A stretch of 64,000 nucleotides of DNA from Actinobacteria bacterium OK074 (GCA_001298575.1 LJCV01000055.1:1-64000), one strand, 5' to 3'; counted from the first letter of the stretch, positions 25,916 through 34,729 are shown. Numbers and translations: made by a program. The notes: a model not told the origin generated them from the letters alone.

Positions 25916-27394
25916 TCAGCGGGCCGCCCAGGTGACCGACTTCGTCTGGAGGAACTCCTCCAGCCCGAACTCGCCCCACTCCCGCCCGAGTCCGCTCTGC
26001 TTGTACCCGCCGAACGCGACCCGCGGGTTCACCCCGGCGCTGCCGCCGTTGATGGTGACCCCACCGGCCCGGATCCGCGCCGCCATCTCGTACGCGGCCA
26101 GGGTGTCGGCGCTCCAGACGGCGCCGGCGAGGCCGTAGGGGCTGTCGTTGGCGATGCGGACGGCCTCGTCGTTCGTGCGGAAGGGGATGACGACGCCGAC
26201 CGGGCCGAAGAACTCCGTGCGGGCGATCCGCATCGCGTTGTCGACGCCGGTGAAGAGCGTGGGCTCCACGAAGTAGCCGCGCTCCAGGCCCGGCGGGCGC
26301 TTGCCGCCCTGGACGATGTGCGCGCCCTCCTCCGCGCCGACGCGGATCAGCTTCTCGACCTTGTCGCGCTGCGCCTCGCTGATCAGCGGGCCCATGGTGG
26401 TGGCCGGGTCCGCGGGGTCGCCGACCCTGACCCGGGCGAGGCCCGCGGTCAGCCGGGTGACGAACTCGTCGTGGACGGACTCGTGCACGAGCGTGCGGGT
26501 CAGCAGCGAACAGCCCTGCCCCGCATGGGTGGTGATGCCCACGAGGGAGGAGCGCACGGCCCCGTCGAGATCGGCGTCGGCGCACACGATGTTGGCGGAC
26601 TTGCCGCCGAGTTCGAGGACCGCCTTCTTCATGGTGGCCGCGGCCTGCGCGTACACCATGCGCCCGACGGTGTCCGACCCGGTGAAGCTGACGAGGTCCA
26701 CCATCGGGTGCGTGGTCAGCTCCCGGCCCGCCTCGATGTCGCCGGTCACGATGTTCAGCACGCCCGGCGGCAGCCCCGCCGCGTCGGCGAAGTCGCCGAT
26801 CAGCAGGGACTCCAGCGGGGTCGCGGGCGCCGGTTTCAGTACGGCGGTGCAGCCCGCCGCGAGGGCCGGGATCACCTTCATCATGCTGAGGAAGAACGGG
26901 AAGTTGTAGGCCGAGATCAGCGCGCACACCCCGAACGCCTCGCGGCGCAGCACCCCTTGGGAGATGCCGATGCCGGGCGCGAGCGTGGGATCCATCGGCC
27001 GCTCCCACGCGAACGCCGGCATCACCCGCTCGGCCATGTCGCGCAGGTGCGTCACCGGGACCCGGGTCTGCAACGTCTCCGCCAGCGCCCGGACCGAGCC
27101 CGCCTCGGCCATGTTGACGGCGACGAGTTCGGGCAGCCGCCGTTCCATCTCGTCCGCCATGCGCGAGAGCACCGCGGCCCGTTCGGCGGGCCGCATCCGG
27201 GGCCAGGGCCCCTCGTCGAAGGCCCGCCGCGCCGCGCCCACGGCCCGGTGTACGTCCGCGACCGACGCCGAGGGGACCTCCGCGATGGTCTCCTCCGTCG
27301 CCGGGTTACGGACGACCAGGCCCGTGTCCGACGCGCCGTCGGTGCGGCGCCCGTCGATGTAGAGCTGGGACGAGAACGCGTACGCCGTCGTCAT
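25916..27394 (-). CDS. NAD(P)-dependent aldehyde dehydrogenase
   Basis: A 492-residue aldehyde dehydrogenase. LELGGKSANIV holds the general-base Glu, THAGQGCSLLTRT the catalytic Cys, and EFFGPVGVVIPF the C-terminal Glu region. It would oxidise an aldehyde from side-chain processing, for example a P450 or alcohol dehydrogenase product, to the acid for CoA activation. GAGGAG precedes ATG 27394. It is downstream of the LLM oxidoreductase gene in the same direction. Confidence 0.87.
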   Translation of the reverse strand: MTTAYAFSSQLYIDGRRTDGASDTGLVVRNPATEETIAEVPSASVADVHRAVGAARRAFDEGPWPRMRPAERAAVLSRMADEMERRLPELVAVNMAEAGSVRALAETLQTRVPVTHLRDMAERVMPAFAWERPMDPTLAPGIGISQGVLRREAFGVCALISAYNFPFFLSMMKVIPALAAGCTAVLKPAPATPLESLLIGDFADAAGLPPGVLNIVTGDIEAGRELTTHPMVDLVSFTGSDTVGRMVYAQAAATMKKAVLELGGKSANIVCADADLDGAVRSSLVGITTHAGQGCSLLTRTLVHESVHDEFVTRLTAGLARVRVGDPADPATTMGPLISEAQRDKVEKLIRVGAEEGAHIVQGGKRPPGLERGYFVEPTLFTGVDNAMRIARTEFFGPVGVVIPFRTNDEAVRIANDSPYGLAGAVWSADTLAAYEMAARIRAGGVTINGGSAGVNPRVAFGGYKQSGLGREWGEFGLEEFLQTKSVTWAAR

Positions 27395-27419
27395 GTGTCG
27401 TCTCCTCGCGGCTCGCTTT

Positions 27420-27429
27420 GAGGGTACTC
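27420..27429 (-). promoter_or_regulatory. AGT-N2-ACT-like element ahead of the aldehyde dehydrogenase
   Basis: Read leftward, TTGAGTACCCTCAAAG overlaps the stop of the LLM oxidoreductase gene and lies 25 bases before the dehydrogenase start, which suggests a separate promoter or operator for it. Confidence 0.5.
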
Positions 27430-28435
27430 AATCGGTCTTGGGCAGGGCGTCGGCCAGGGCGAGGCCCGAACGGGCGTAGGCCGCCCGGCGCTTGTGGCCG
27501 ACGAGGAAGGAGGGCGGCGCGAAGTAGCCGACGTCGCGGGGGAGGGAACCGGCGCGCCGGGCGAGCGCGGCACGGGCGTCGGCGGTGGTGCCGCACACGG
27601 CGATCTCGGCGAGCATCTCGTCGGTGACGGCGTCCGCCATGCCGTCGGTGTCCCCGGTGCGGAACGCCTTGCGCAGCCGCTCGACGGGCTCTTCCCAGCC
27701 GTGGTGGGCGACGTACGGGTCGTACGTCTTCACGGTGAGGTAGAAGGCGATCATGCGGCGGGCGTCCGCGACCGCGCGCTCGGGGGCGGCGTCGTCGACG
27801 GCCGTGATGATCCAGCCGTGTTCGAGCGGGCCCCGGGTGCGCTCGGCCTCGGTCGCGCCGCGTTCCGCCGAGGGGCGGACGACGTCGTTCCACCAGGCGC
27901 CGGTGAACAGGCCGTGGCCGATGACGCCGTCGGCGATGCGGCCCGCGGTGGCCGCCATGCGGGTGTTGAACGCGGCGAGCAGGACGGGGATGTCGAGCCG
28001 GCCGAGCACGGGGGCGCGGACGTCGGCGTCGATGGTGTGGAACTCCCCGTCGTACCGCACCCGTTCGCCGTTCTCCGCGTGCAGCCAGGCGCGCACCGCC
28101 CCGACCGTGTCGGCCATCCGGGCCACCGGCCGGTCGGCGCCCACGCCGAGCCAGTCCCGGTTGATGCGGAACGCGGCGCTGCCCAGCCCGAGGAAGAGCC
28201 GCCCCGGCGCCTGCGCGTGCAGGTGGCGCAGCGCGGTGGCGTGCGCGTACGGGGTGCGGGCGAAGGCGTAGGCGATTGCGGGGCCCGCCAGGGCGCGTTC
28301 GGTGTTGGCGACGATCTCGGCCACGGTGAGGTAGGCGTCGTGGTCGACGAACTCCCCGGCGCAGAAGGCGCCGACACCGGCCTGCTCGGCCTCGCGAGCG
28401 ACGTCCCGGCCCGGCCACGGCATGCCGAACAGCAT
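27428..28435 (-). CDS. LLM-class (F420-type) oxidoreductase
   Basis: A 335-residue luciferase-like TIM-barrel protein. The typical opening EAEQAGVGAFCAGEFVDHDA, the RTPYAHATALRHLHAQAPGR region and LFLGLGSAAFRINRDW fit the F420-dependent LLM group common in actinomycetes. It may reduce or oxidise a ring or side-chain carbon with F420; a flavin-dependent role cannot be excluded. ATG 28435 follows GGGGAGG at five bases. A strong AGTATACT element ends just before that ribosome site. Confidence 0.8.
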   Translation of the reverse strand: MLFGMPWPGRDVAREAEQAGVGAFCAGEFVDHDAYLTVAEIVANTERALAGPAIAYAFARTPYAHATALRHLHAQAPGRLFLGLGSAAFRINRDWLGVGADRPVARMADTVGAVRAWLHAENGERVRYDGEFHTIDADVRAPVLGRLDIPVLLAAFNTRMAATAGRIADGVIGHGLFTGAWWNDVVRPSAERGATEAERTRGPLEHGWIITAVDDAAPERAVADARRMIAFYLTVKTYDPYVAHHGWEEPVERLRKAFRTGDTDGMADAVTDEMLAEIAVCGTTADARAALARRAGSLPRDVGYFAPPSFLVGHKRRAAYARSGLALADALPKTD

Positions 28436-28452
28436 GAGAGCCTCCCCTAAAA

Positions 28453-28460
28453 AGTATACT
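28453..28460. promoter_or_regulatory. AGTATACT element before the LLM oxidoreductase
   Basis: The full context TAAAAAGTATACTGTTTGCG matches the copy at 34659 (on its complement) almost base for base over about 20 bases. The element ends about 17 bases before the start codon and overlaps the likely -10 region. Confidence 0.65.
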
Positions 28461-28482
28461 GTTTGCGGAGCGTACGGGAGGG

Positions 28483-29256
28483 TCAGCGCAGTGTCCACCG
28501 TCCGCGGGGCACCGCCGCGCGGTCGATCTCGGCCTTCCCGATCGGGTTCCCGATCTGCGTGTACGACAGCCCCGTGCGCAGCGCCTGGGTGCGGGTCGCG
28601 TCCAGCGACTCCCAGATCGCCCGGACGGTGCCCTGGATCGCGGCGGGCGGCTTGGCGGCGATGATGCGGGCGATGGCGTCGGCCCGGTCCCAGAGTTCCG
28701 GTCCCGGCAGCACCTCGCTGACCAGGCCGATCTGGAGCGCGCGGGCGGCCGACACCCGCTCGTCCAGGCCGAGCAGCGCGATGCGCAGCGCCTCGCCCAG
28801 CGGGATGCGCCGGGCCAGTCCGATCGGTTCGAGCGCCGCGGTCAGGCCGTAGCTGACGTGCGGGTCGAAGAACGTCGCCTCCTGCGAACAGACCACGATG
28901 TCCGCCTCGTTGATCCAGTAGAAGGCGCCGCCCGCGGCCATGCCGTGCACCGCGCACACGAGGGGCTTCCACACCTGGTTCAGCTTGGGCGACAGGTACT
29001 CGCCGGGGTCGGTCTGCGACCAGACGTTGGGGTGCCGGTCGATGCCCTCCTTCACGTCCATGCCGGTGCAGAACGCGCGCTCGCCCGCGCCGCGCAACAC
29101 GACGACGTGCACGTCGTCGTCCGTCTTGACCGTCTCCCAGATGCTGGCGAAGTCCTCCAGCATCTGCTGGTTGAAGCTGTTCATGGCCTGCGGCCGGTTC
29201 AGGGTGATCGTGGCGACGTGGTCGCTCACCTCGAACAGGACGGTCTTGAGTTCCAT
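28483..29256 (-). CDS. Crotonase-family protein lacking both hydratase glutamates
   Basis: A 257-residue crotonase-fold protein. The oxyanion-hole segment FCTGMDVKEG and the GMAAGGAFYWINEADIVV helix are present. The Glu144 position is Phe (GGAFY instead of GGxEL) and the Glu164 position is His (DPHVSYGL instead of PEI), so it cannot hydrate by the standard mechanism. It may be an isomerase, lyase or ring-cleaving crotonase. The C-terminus SYTQIGNPIGKAEI is unlike common EchA proteins. ATG 29256 was taken; the gene is divergent from 29361. Confidence 0.78.
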   Translation of the reverse strand: MELKTVLFEVSDHVATITLNRPQAMNSFNQQMLEDFASIWETVKTDDDVHVVVLRGAGERAFCTGMDVKEGIDRHPNVWSQTDPGEYLSPKLNQVWKPLVCAVHGMAAGGAFYWINEADIVVCSQEATFFDPHVSYGLTAALEPIGLARRIPLGEALRIALLGLDERVSAARALQIGLVSEVLPGPELWDRADAIARIIAAKPPAAIQGTVRAIWESLDATRTQALRTGLSYTQIGNPIGKAEIDRAAVPRGRWTLR

Positions 29257-29297
29257 CCGGCAACTCCGTTCGTCTTCTCGACATGATCGAGGTAAGT

Positions 29298-29305
29298 AGT
29301 ATACT
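29298..29305. promoter_or_regulatory. AGTATACT element between divergent genes 28483 and 29361
   Basis: On the reverse strand it reads AAAAAAGTATACTACTTACC, the same A-rich flank as the copies at 28453 and 34659. It lies midway between the two divergent start codons. Confidence 0.65.
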
Positions 29306-29360
29306 TTTTTCTGGTCTTCGGGCGTCCGGAACGGGAACAAGATCCGCGGAGGAAGCTGCG

Positions 29361-29672
29361 ATGAGGCCACATGTGGGGCAGAAGCTCACCAGTACGGTCG
29401 ACACGACCACGGTGATCGTCGTTCGGTGCCCCGGGAGTGAACTCGACATCACCTGCGGCGGAGCCGCCATGACCGAGGGGACCGGGCCGGGGGGCACCAC
29501 CTCGGGCACCCCCGCCCCCGAGCTGAGGGGCGGTGCACTGCTCGGCAAGCGGTACGCCGACGAGGAACTCGGCCTGGAACTGCTGTGCACCAAGGGCGGA
29601 GAGGGCACCCTTGCGGTGAACGGTGTCCCGCTGCCGGTGAAGAGCGCCAAGCCGCTGCCCGCCTCGGACTGA
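29361..29672 (+). CDS. Small Cys-containing protein, possible kinase partner (LvaB-like role)
   Basis: A 103-residue protein with RCPGSELDITCGGA near residue 22 and a LLCTKGG segment near residue 79; the three cysteines could bind a metal. I do not recognise the family firmly. It is the first gene of a rightward unit with an acyl-CoA ligase and an APH-type kinase. In the levulinate (lva) pathway a small protein, LvaB, assists the 4-hydroxyacyl-CoA kinase LvaA, so an equivalent role is possible but unproven. AGGAAG lies before ATG 29361. Confidence 0.7.
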   Translation: MRPHVGQKLTSTVDTTTVIVVRCPGSELDITCGGAAMTEGTGPGGTTSGTPAPELRGGALLGKRYADEELGLELLCTKGGEGTLAVNGVPLPVKSAKPLPASD

Positions 29673-29763
29673 GGGGCCACGGGCGGGCACGGGCGTACGG
29701 CACGACCGAACAGCACGGACCGACGGCACCAACGGACGGCACGAACGGACGGAGAGCGGGCCG

Positions 29764-31281
29764 ATGAACATATCGATGCTCCTGGACATGGCCGCCGAGG
29801 GGTTCGGCGACCGGGTCGTGGTCGGGCGCACGGAGGACGGGCTGACCCCGCGGCGGCTGCGCGAGCTGTCCGCCGGCGGGGCACGGGCGGTCCGCCGGGC
29901 GGGCGCCGACGCGATCCTCCACCTCGCGGTCAACGGCCCGGCATTCCCGGTCGCGCTGTTCGCCGCGGCCCGGGCCGGCGTCCCGCTGGTCCCGGTCAAC
30001 TACCGCCTGGGCGAAGCCCAGTTGGACGCGCTGCTCGCGAACCACCCGCACGCCCTGGGCATCGCCGACCCCGACCAGGCCGAGGCGCTGCACCGCGCCG
30101 GACTCCCGGTCCGGAGCCCGGCCGAGTGGCTGGCGGAGACCGCGGCGGACGCGGGCGACGGTGAGCTCGACGACGAGGCGGCCGCCCCCGACACCCCGGC
30201 CGTGCTGATCTACACGAGCGGCACCACCTCCGCCCCCAAGGGCGTGATCCTGCGCCACCAGAACCTGGTGTCCTACGTGTTCGGCACGGTCGAGTTCGCC
30301 GGTGCGGACCCGGACGACGCCGCCCTGGTGAGCGTCCCGCCGTACCACATCGCCGCCGTGTCCAACGCGCTGACGAACCTGTACGCGGGCCGCCGCGCCC
30401 TCACCCTCGACCAGTTCACCCCGGAGGGCTGGCTCGGCCTCGTACGGGAGCAGCGGATCACCAACGCGATGGTGGTGCCGACGATGCTCGCCCGCATCAT
30501 GGACGCGCCGCCGGGCCTGGACCGGTCGGTGCCGTCGCTGCGCGCGCTCGCCTACGGCGGGGCCAGGATGCCGGTGCGGGTCATCGAGACCGCGCTGCGC
30601 ACCTGGCCGCACGTCGACTTCGTGAACGCCTACGGGCTGACCGAGACCTCCTCCACCATCTCCGTCCTCGGCCCGGACGAGCACCGGGCCGCCGTCGCCA
30701 GCGCGGACCCCGCGGTGCGCGAGCGGCTCGGCTCGGCCGGACTCCCGGTCCCCGGCGTCGAGTTGGAGGTCCGCGACCTGGACGGGACGGTCGTCGCCGC
30801 GGGCGAGGCCGGACAGATCTGGGTACGCGGCGACCAGGTCTCGGGCGAGTACGCCGGTGGCGGCTCCGCGGTCGACGAGCGGGGCTTCTTCCACACCCGC
30901 GACCAGGGGCGCCTGGACGCCGACGGCTACCTCTACATCGAGGGCAGGGCCGACGACACGATCATCCGCGGGGCCGAGAACATCGCCCCCGCCGAGATCG
31001 AGGACGTCCTGCTGCGCCACCCGGACGTCCTCGACGCCGTCGTCGTGGGCATCCCCGACGAGGAGTGGGGCCAGCGGATCGAGGCCGTCGTCGTGGCCCG
31101 CGAGGGCGCCGAGGCCGACGCCGCCGCGCTGCGCGCGTCGGTGCGCGGCACGCTGCGGGGGTCCAAGACCCCCGACCGCATCACCTACTGGAGCGAACTG
31201 CCCCGCACGCCCACCGGCAAGCTGATCCGGCGCGACATCGTCGCGGCGCTGACCGCCGAAGGCAAACCGGCGGTCCGCTGA
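29764..31281 (+). CDS. Acyl-CoA ligase (AMP-forming)
   Basis: A 505-residue ANL-superfamily ligase that activates a carboxylic acid with ATP and CoA. The phosphate-binding motif is YTSGTTSAPKGV, the adenine motif NAYGLTETSS, the hinge region is GYLYIEGRADDTIIRGAENI and the catalytic Lys lies in PRTPTGKLIRRD. It could feed the side chain or a released acid into beta-oxidation. It is co-oriented with the small protein gene upstream and the APH-type kinase gene downstream. Short GGACGGCAC-like repeats occupy the 91-base gap before it. Confidence 0.88.
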   Translation: MNISMLLDMAAEGFGDRVVVGRTEDGLTPRRLRELSAGGARAVRRAGADAILHLAVNGPAFPVALFAAARAGVPLVPVNYRLGEAQLDALLANHPHALGIADPDQAEALHRAGLPVRSPAEWLAETAADAGDGELDDEAAAPDTPAVLIYTSGTTSAPKGVILRHQNLVSYVFGTVEFAGADPDDAALVSVPPYHIAAVSNALTNLYAGRRALTLDQFTPEGWLGLVREQRITNAMVVPTMLARIMDAPPGLDRSVPSLRALAYGGARMPVRVIETALRTWPHVDFVNAYGLTETSSTISVLGPDEHRAAVASADPAVRERLGSAGLPVPGVELEVRDLDGTVVAAGEAGQIWVRGDQVSGEYAGGGSAVDERGFFHTRDQGRLDADGYLYIEGRADDTIIRGAENIAPAEIEDVLLRHPDVLDAVVVGIPDEEWGQRIEAVVVAREGAEADAAALRASVRGTLRGSKTPDRITYWSELPRTPTGKLIRRDIVAALTAEGKPAVR

Positions 31282-31339
31282 CCGTGCCGGCGAGAGCCGG
31301 CCCGCGGTCCGCCGACCGCATCCGTGAGAGAGGACAGGC

Positions 31340-32368
31340 ATGAGCAGCGTCGTCGCGAACACCCCCGAGCTGGTACGGGAGTTGACGCAGCGCACGGCCG
31401 CCGTCGTGCACGGCTGGGCCCCCGGGGCCACCGTGGAAGGGGTCGAACCGCTCACCGGCGGCACGTCGAGCCTCACCTACGTGGCCGTGCTGTCGGACGT
31501 CCCGGAAGGGTACGAGCGCGTCGTCCTCAAGGTCGCGCCGCCCGGCCTGGAACCCGTCCGCAACCGGGACGTCCTGCGCCAGGCGCGGCTGATGGAGGTC
31601 CTCTCCGGACAGCGCGGCGTCCGCGTGCCGAAGGTGCTGTTCTGCGACGCGGGCGCGCCCCCGGCCGTCCAGCCGTTCGTGGCGATGGAGTTGGTGCCGG
31701 GCCAGTGCGTGGAACCGGTGCTCGTGCCGCGCGGCACCATCCCGGCGGCGCAGGTGCGCGCCCGTGGCCTCGACGCGGTCCGGATGCTCGCCCGGCTGCA
31801 CCGGGTGGACCCGAAGCGAACTCCCCTCGCGGTGGAGCCCGTTGTCACGCTCGGCGCCGAAGTCGACCGCTGGACCCGGGCGTTCACCACCGTCCCCGAC
31901 GACCTGCGCACCGGCTACGAGGCGGTCGCCGAGCGGCTGCACGCGACCCTGCCGCCCGCGATGATGCCGGTGTTCACCCACGGCGACTACCGGCTCGGCA
32001 ACACGCTGTGCGACGCGGACACCGTCAACGCGATCATCGACTGGGAGATCTGGTCGCTCGGGGACCCCCGCGTCGACATGACCTGGCTGACCTTCTTCAC
32101 CGACGAGGCCCGCCACCCGGCGTCCCCCTCCGACGAGCCGGCCGGCACCCCCAGCAAGGCGGAACTGATCGACGCCTACCAGGAGGAGCGCGGCGAGGCG
32201 CTGCGCGACCTGCCCTGGTTCGAGGCGCTGACCAAGTACAAGGAGTCCGCCGCCACCGCGCTGCTGATCAAACGCGGCCGGAAGGCGGGGGAGCTGAAGG
32301 ACATGCACCGACGGATGCTGCCCGCGCTGCCGGTGCTGCTGGACGAGGCGATGGAACTGCTGGGCTGA
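31340..32368 (+). CDS. APH-fold kinase, candidate 4-hydroxyacyl-CoA kinase
   Basis: A 342-residue aminoglycoside phosphotransferase-fold kinase. The catalytic loop is FTHGDYRLGNTL and the metal-binding Asp lies in IIDWEIWSLGDPRVDM. Close relatives are the N-terminal domains of ACAD10/ACAD11 and LvaA, which phosphorylate the 4-hydroxyl of acyl-CoAs so that a partner acyl-CoA dehydrogenase can remove it (established for those proteins). Such a partner is encoded nearby at 33303. Antibiotic resistance is an unlikely role given the context. Confidence 0.8.
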   Translation: MSSVVANTPELVRELTQRTAAVVHGWAPGATVEGVEPLTGGTSSLTYVAVLSDVPEGYERVVLKVAPPGLEPVRNRDVLRQARLMEVLSGQRGVRVPKVLFCDAGAPPAVQPFVAMELVPGQCVEPVLVPRGTIPAAQVRARGLDAVRMLARLHRVDPKRTPLAVEPVVTLGAEVDRWTRAFTTVPDDLRTGYEAVAERLHATLPPAMMPVFTHGDYRLGNTLCDADTVNAIIDWEIWSLGDPRVDMTWLTFFTDEARHPASPSDEPAGTPSKAELIDAYQEERGEALRDLPWFEALTKYKESAATALLIKRGRKAGELKDMHRRMLPALPVLLDEAMELLG

Positions 32369-32430
32369 CGGCGGGAGTTGGGCCGAGCCCGGCGAGGGCC
32401 TGCGCACGGCGGAGTCAAGCGGCGTCACAA

Positions 32431-32459
32431 CGAGGGGGCACCCACCGGGTGCCCCCTCG
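32431..32459. terminator. Bidirectional hairpin after the APH-fold kinase gene
   Basis: CGAGGGGGCACCC and its exact complement (13 bases) around ACC, between convergent genes ending at 32368 and 32479. Confidence 0.75.
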
Positions 32460-32478
32460 CCTCTTGTCCGCACCCCTC

Positions 32479-33306
32479 TCAGTACAACCCGCCGTCCACC
32501 CGGATCAGCGCCCCCGTCGTATAGCTGGAGGCGTCGCTCGCGAGGTAGAGCGCCGTGCTGATGATCTCCTCCGGCCGCCCGGGGCGCCCGATCGCGCTGC
32601 GGGTGGTCTCCCGTTTCTCCGCCGCCCACGCCTTGGAGATGTCCGTGAGGAACGGTCCGGCCGAGATCGTGTTGACCCGTACCGTGGGCCCGTACTCCAG
32701 GGCGAAGACGGTGGTCAGCGCGTTGAGCGCGGCCTTGGCGCCGGCGTAGGGGCCGAACCGGGGCTGCGGCATCAGGGCCCCGGACGACGACACGTTGATG
32801 ATCGAGCCGCCTCCCTCATCGGCCATGCGCTGGCCGATGAGGGAGGCGAGCCGGAACGGGCCCTTGAAGTTGACGCCGATCACCTTGTCGAACAGTTCCT
32901 CGCTGGTCTCCGCCGACGACGGTGCCAGCGGGGACATGCCCGCGTTGTTGACCAGGACGTCGACCTTGCCGAACTCCGCGTAGGCGGCGTCGGCGAGACG
33001 GGCGAGGTCGTCCCAGTGGCCCACGTGCGCGGCCACCGGCAGGGCGCGCCGGCCCAGGTCACGGACCTCGGCCGCCACGGTCTCGCACGCGTCGAGCTTG
33101 CGGCTGGCGATCACCACGTCGGCGCCCGCGGTGGCGAAGGCGCGCACCATCTCCAGGCCCAGGCCCCGGCTGCCGCCGGTGACGAGGGCGACCTTGCCGG
33201 ACAGGTCGAACAGGTCGGCCGGGGCGATGGACTTCTCGTCACGCCCTGCCGCGGCGGAACCGGGCCCGGCCGCCGCGCCGCCGTCCGCCCCCTGCCCCCC
33301 GCTCAC
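32479..33306 (-). CDS. Short-chain dehydrogenase/reductase (LvaD-like position)
   Basis: A 275-residue SDR with an N-terminal tail of about 35 residues before FDLSGKVALVTGGSRGLG. The NADP-compatible SRK follows beta-2 (VVIASRKLD); NNAGMSPL, the catalytic Ser (INVSSSGAL) and YAGAK are present. Its GTG start overlaps the stop of the acyl-CoA dehydrogenase gene (GTGA), which shows coupling. In the lva-like set it would oxidise the 3-hydroxyacyl product; a ring-hydroxyl role is equally possible. Confidence 0.82.
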   Translation of the reverse strand: MSGGQGADGGAAAGPGSAAAGRDEKSIAPADLFDLSGKVALVTGGSRGLGLEMVRAFATAGADVVIASRKLDACETVAAEVRDLGRRALPVAAHVGHWDDLARLADAAYAEFGKVDVLVNNAGMSPLAPSSAETSEELFDKVIGVNFKGPFRLASLIGQRMADEGGGSIINVSSSGALMPQPRFGPYAGAKAALNALTTVFALEYGPTVRVNTISAGPFLTDISKAWAAEKRETTRSAIGRPGRPEEIISTALYLASDASSYTTGALIRVDGGLY

Positions 33307-34622
33307 GCGTCCGCCCGGCCGGTGAGGCTCTCGTCGTCGAGGACGTGGGCGTAGCGTTTGCGGGCGGCCTCCAGCTTCGGCGGGATGTGCTCGCTGGGGA
33401 ACAGCCCCTCGGCCGGCCGGTACTTCTTCAGCAGCTGCTTGGCGATCGTGGTGCGGTGCACCTCGGTCGGGCCGTCGGCCAGCGCGAGGTTCGGCGCGGC
33501 CATCCACCACTTCGCGAGCGGGAGTTCGTTGGTGGTGCCGAGCGAGCCGTGCAGATGCAGCGCCCGCTGGATCACGTCGTGCAGCACCTTCGCCGTCTGG
33601 ACCTTGCACATCGCGATCTGGGTCCGGGCGGCGCCGTGCGGCTGGGTGTCGATGATCCAGGCGGTGTGCAGCACGAGCAGCCGGAACTGCTGCAACTCCA
33701 CCCACGAGTCCGCGATGAACTGCTGCACGGCCTGCTTGTCGGCGAGAAGAGTGCCCTGAGTACGCCGGGACAGCGCGCGCTCGCACATCATGTCGAACGC
33801 GCGGGTGCACTTGCCCACCGTCCGCATCGCGTGGTGCACCCGGCCTCCGCCCAGGCGGGCCTGCGCGACCTTGAAGCCCTCACCGGGACCGCCCAGCATG
33901 GCGTCGAGCGGGACGCGCACCCGGTCGTAGCGGATGTAGGCGTGGATGCCCTCGTCCAGCGAGTCGCGTTCGTCCATCGTGCCGACGTTCCGCTTGATCT
34001 CGATGCCGGGGGTCTCGGCCGGGACGATGAACATCGACATGCGGGCGTGCGGCGGCGCGTCCGGGTCGGTGACGGCCATGACGATGAGGAAGGCCGCGTA
34101 GCGGGCGTTGGAGGAGAACCACTTCTCCCCGTCGATCACCCACTCGTCCCCCTCGCGCCGGGCGCCGCACACGAACTCCTTGGGATCGGCGCCCGCCTGG
34201 GGCTCGGTCATGGAGAACGTGGAGACGATGTCGCCGTCCAGCAGCGGTTGCAGATAGCGGGCCTTCTGCTCCTCGGTGCCGAACATGGCGAGGATCTCGG
34301 CGTTGCCGGTGTCCGGGGCGGCGGTGCCGAACACCGTCGGGGCCCAGTAGGAGCGGCCGAGGATCTCGTTGAGATGGGCGAGCCGCACCTGGCCGTAGCC
34401 GGGGCCGCCCAGTTCGGGGCCGAGATGACAGGCCCACAGGCCCTGCGCCCGCACCTGCTCCTGGAGCGGCTTCAGGATCGCGCGGGCCTTCTCGTTGCGG
34501 GTGTCGTACGGGTCGCCGCCGTGCGGGAAGAGAAGGTCGAGCGGTTCGACCTCCTCCCGTACGAAGGCCGCCGCCCAGTCCAGTTTGGCCTGGAACTCGG
34601 GTTCGATCGAGAAGTCCAGCAT
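33303..34622 (-). CDS. Acyl-CoA dehydrogenase of the ACAD10/11 (LvaC-like) group
   Basis: A 439-residue acyl-CoA dehydrogenase with the FSMTEPQAGADPKEF flavin region and the group-typical ADGPTEVHRTTIAKQLLKKY terminus (instead of YEG). The long insertion around HTAWIIDTQPHGAART is also typical. ACAD11 and LvaC act with an APH-fold kinase to convert 4-hydroxyacyl-CoA through a 4-phospho intermediate. ATG 34622 was chosen over an upstream in-frame start at 34655, which lies next to the AGTATACT element. The downstream SDR is translationally coupled. Confidence 0.83.
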   Translation of the reverse strand: MLDFSIEPEFQAKLDWAAAFVREEVEPLDLLFPHGGDPYDTRNEKARAILKPLQEQVRAQGLWACHLGPELGGPGYGQVRLAHLNEILGRSYWAPTVFGTAAPDTGNAEILAMFGTEEQKARYLQPLLDGDIVSTFSMTEPQAGADPKEFVCGARREGDEWVIDGEKWFSSNARYAAFLIVMAVTDPDAPPHARMSMFIVPAETPGIEIKRNVGTMDERDSLDEGIHAYIRYDRVRVPLDAMLGGPGEGFKVAQARLGGGRVHHAMRTVGKCTRAFDMMCERALSRRTQGTLLADKQAVQQFIADSWVELQQFRLLVLHTAWIIDTQPHGAARTQIAMCKVQTAKVLHDVIQRALHLHGSLGTTNELPLAKWWMAAPNLALADGPTEVHRTTIAKQLLKKYRPAEGLFPSEHIPPKLEAARKRYAHVLDDESLTGRADA

Positions 34623-34658
34623 CGGCTCTCCGAGAGGGTTGGCGAGTGATGGCAAAAC

Positions 34659-34666
34659 AGTATACT
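34659..34666. promoter_or_regulatory. AGTATACT element between divergent genes 33303 and 34730
   Basis: On the reverse strand the context is TAAAAAGTATACTGTTTTGC, nearly identical to the copy at 28453. It lies 37 bases from one start codon and 63 from the other. Confidence 0.65.
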
Positions 34667-34729
34667 TTTTATGGGTTGCCGGTCCATACTCGGCGTGCGG
34701 ACAGCGGAATGAGTATGAGGAGTTGGTCG

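Noticed and set aside
31340-32368. Antibiotic resistance aminoglycoside phosphotransferase
   Set aside because: The fold matches, but the neighbours (acyl-CoA ligase, ACAD10/11-type dehydrogenase) and the HGDYRLGN/IDWE pattern fit acyl-CoA-linked kinases better.
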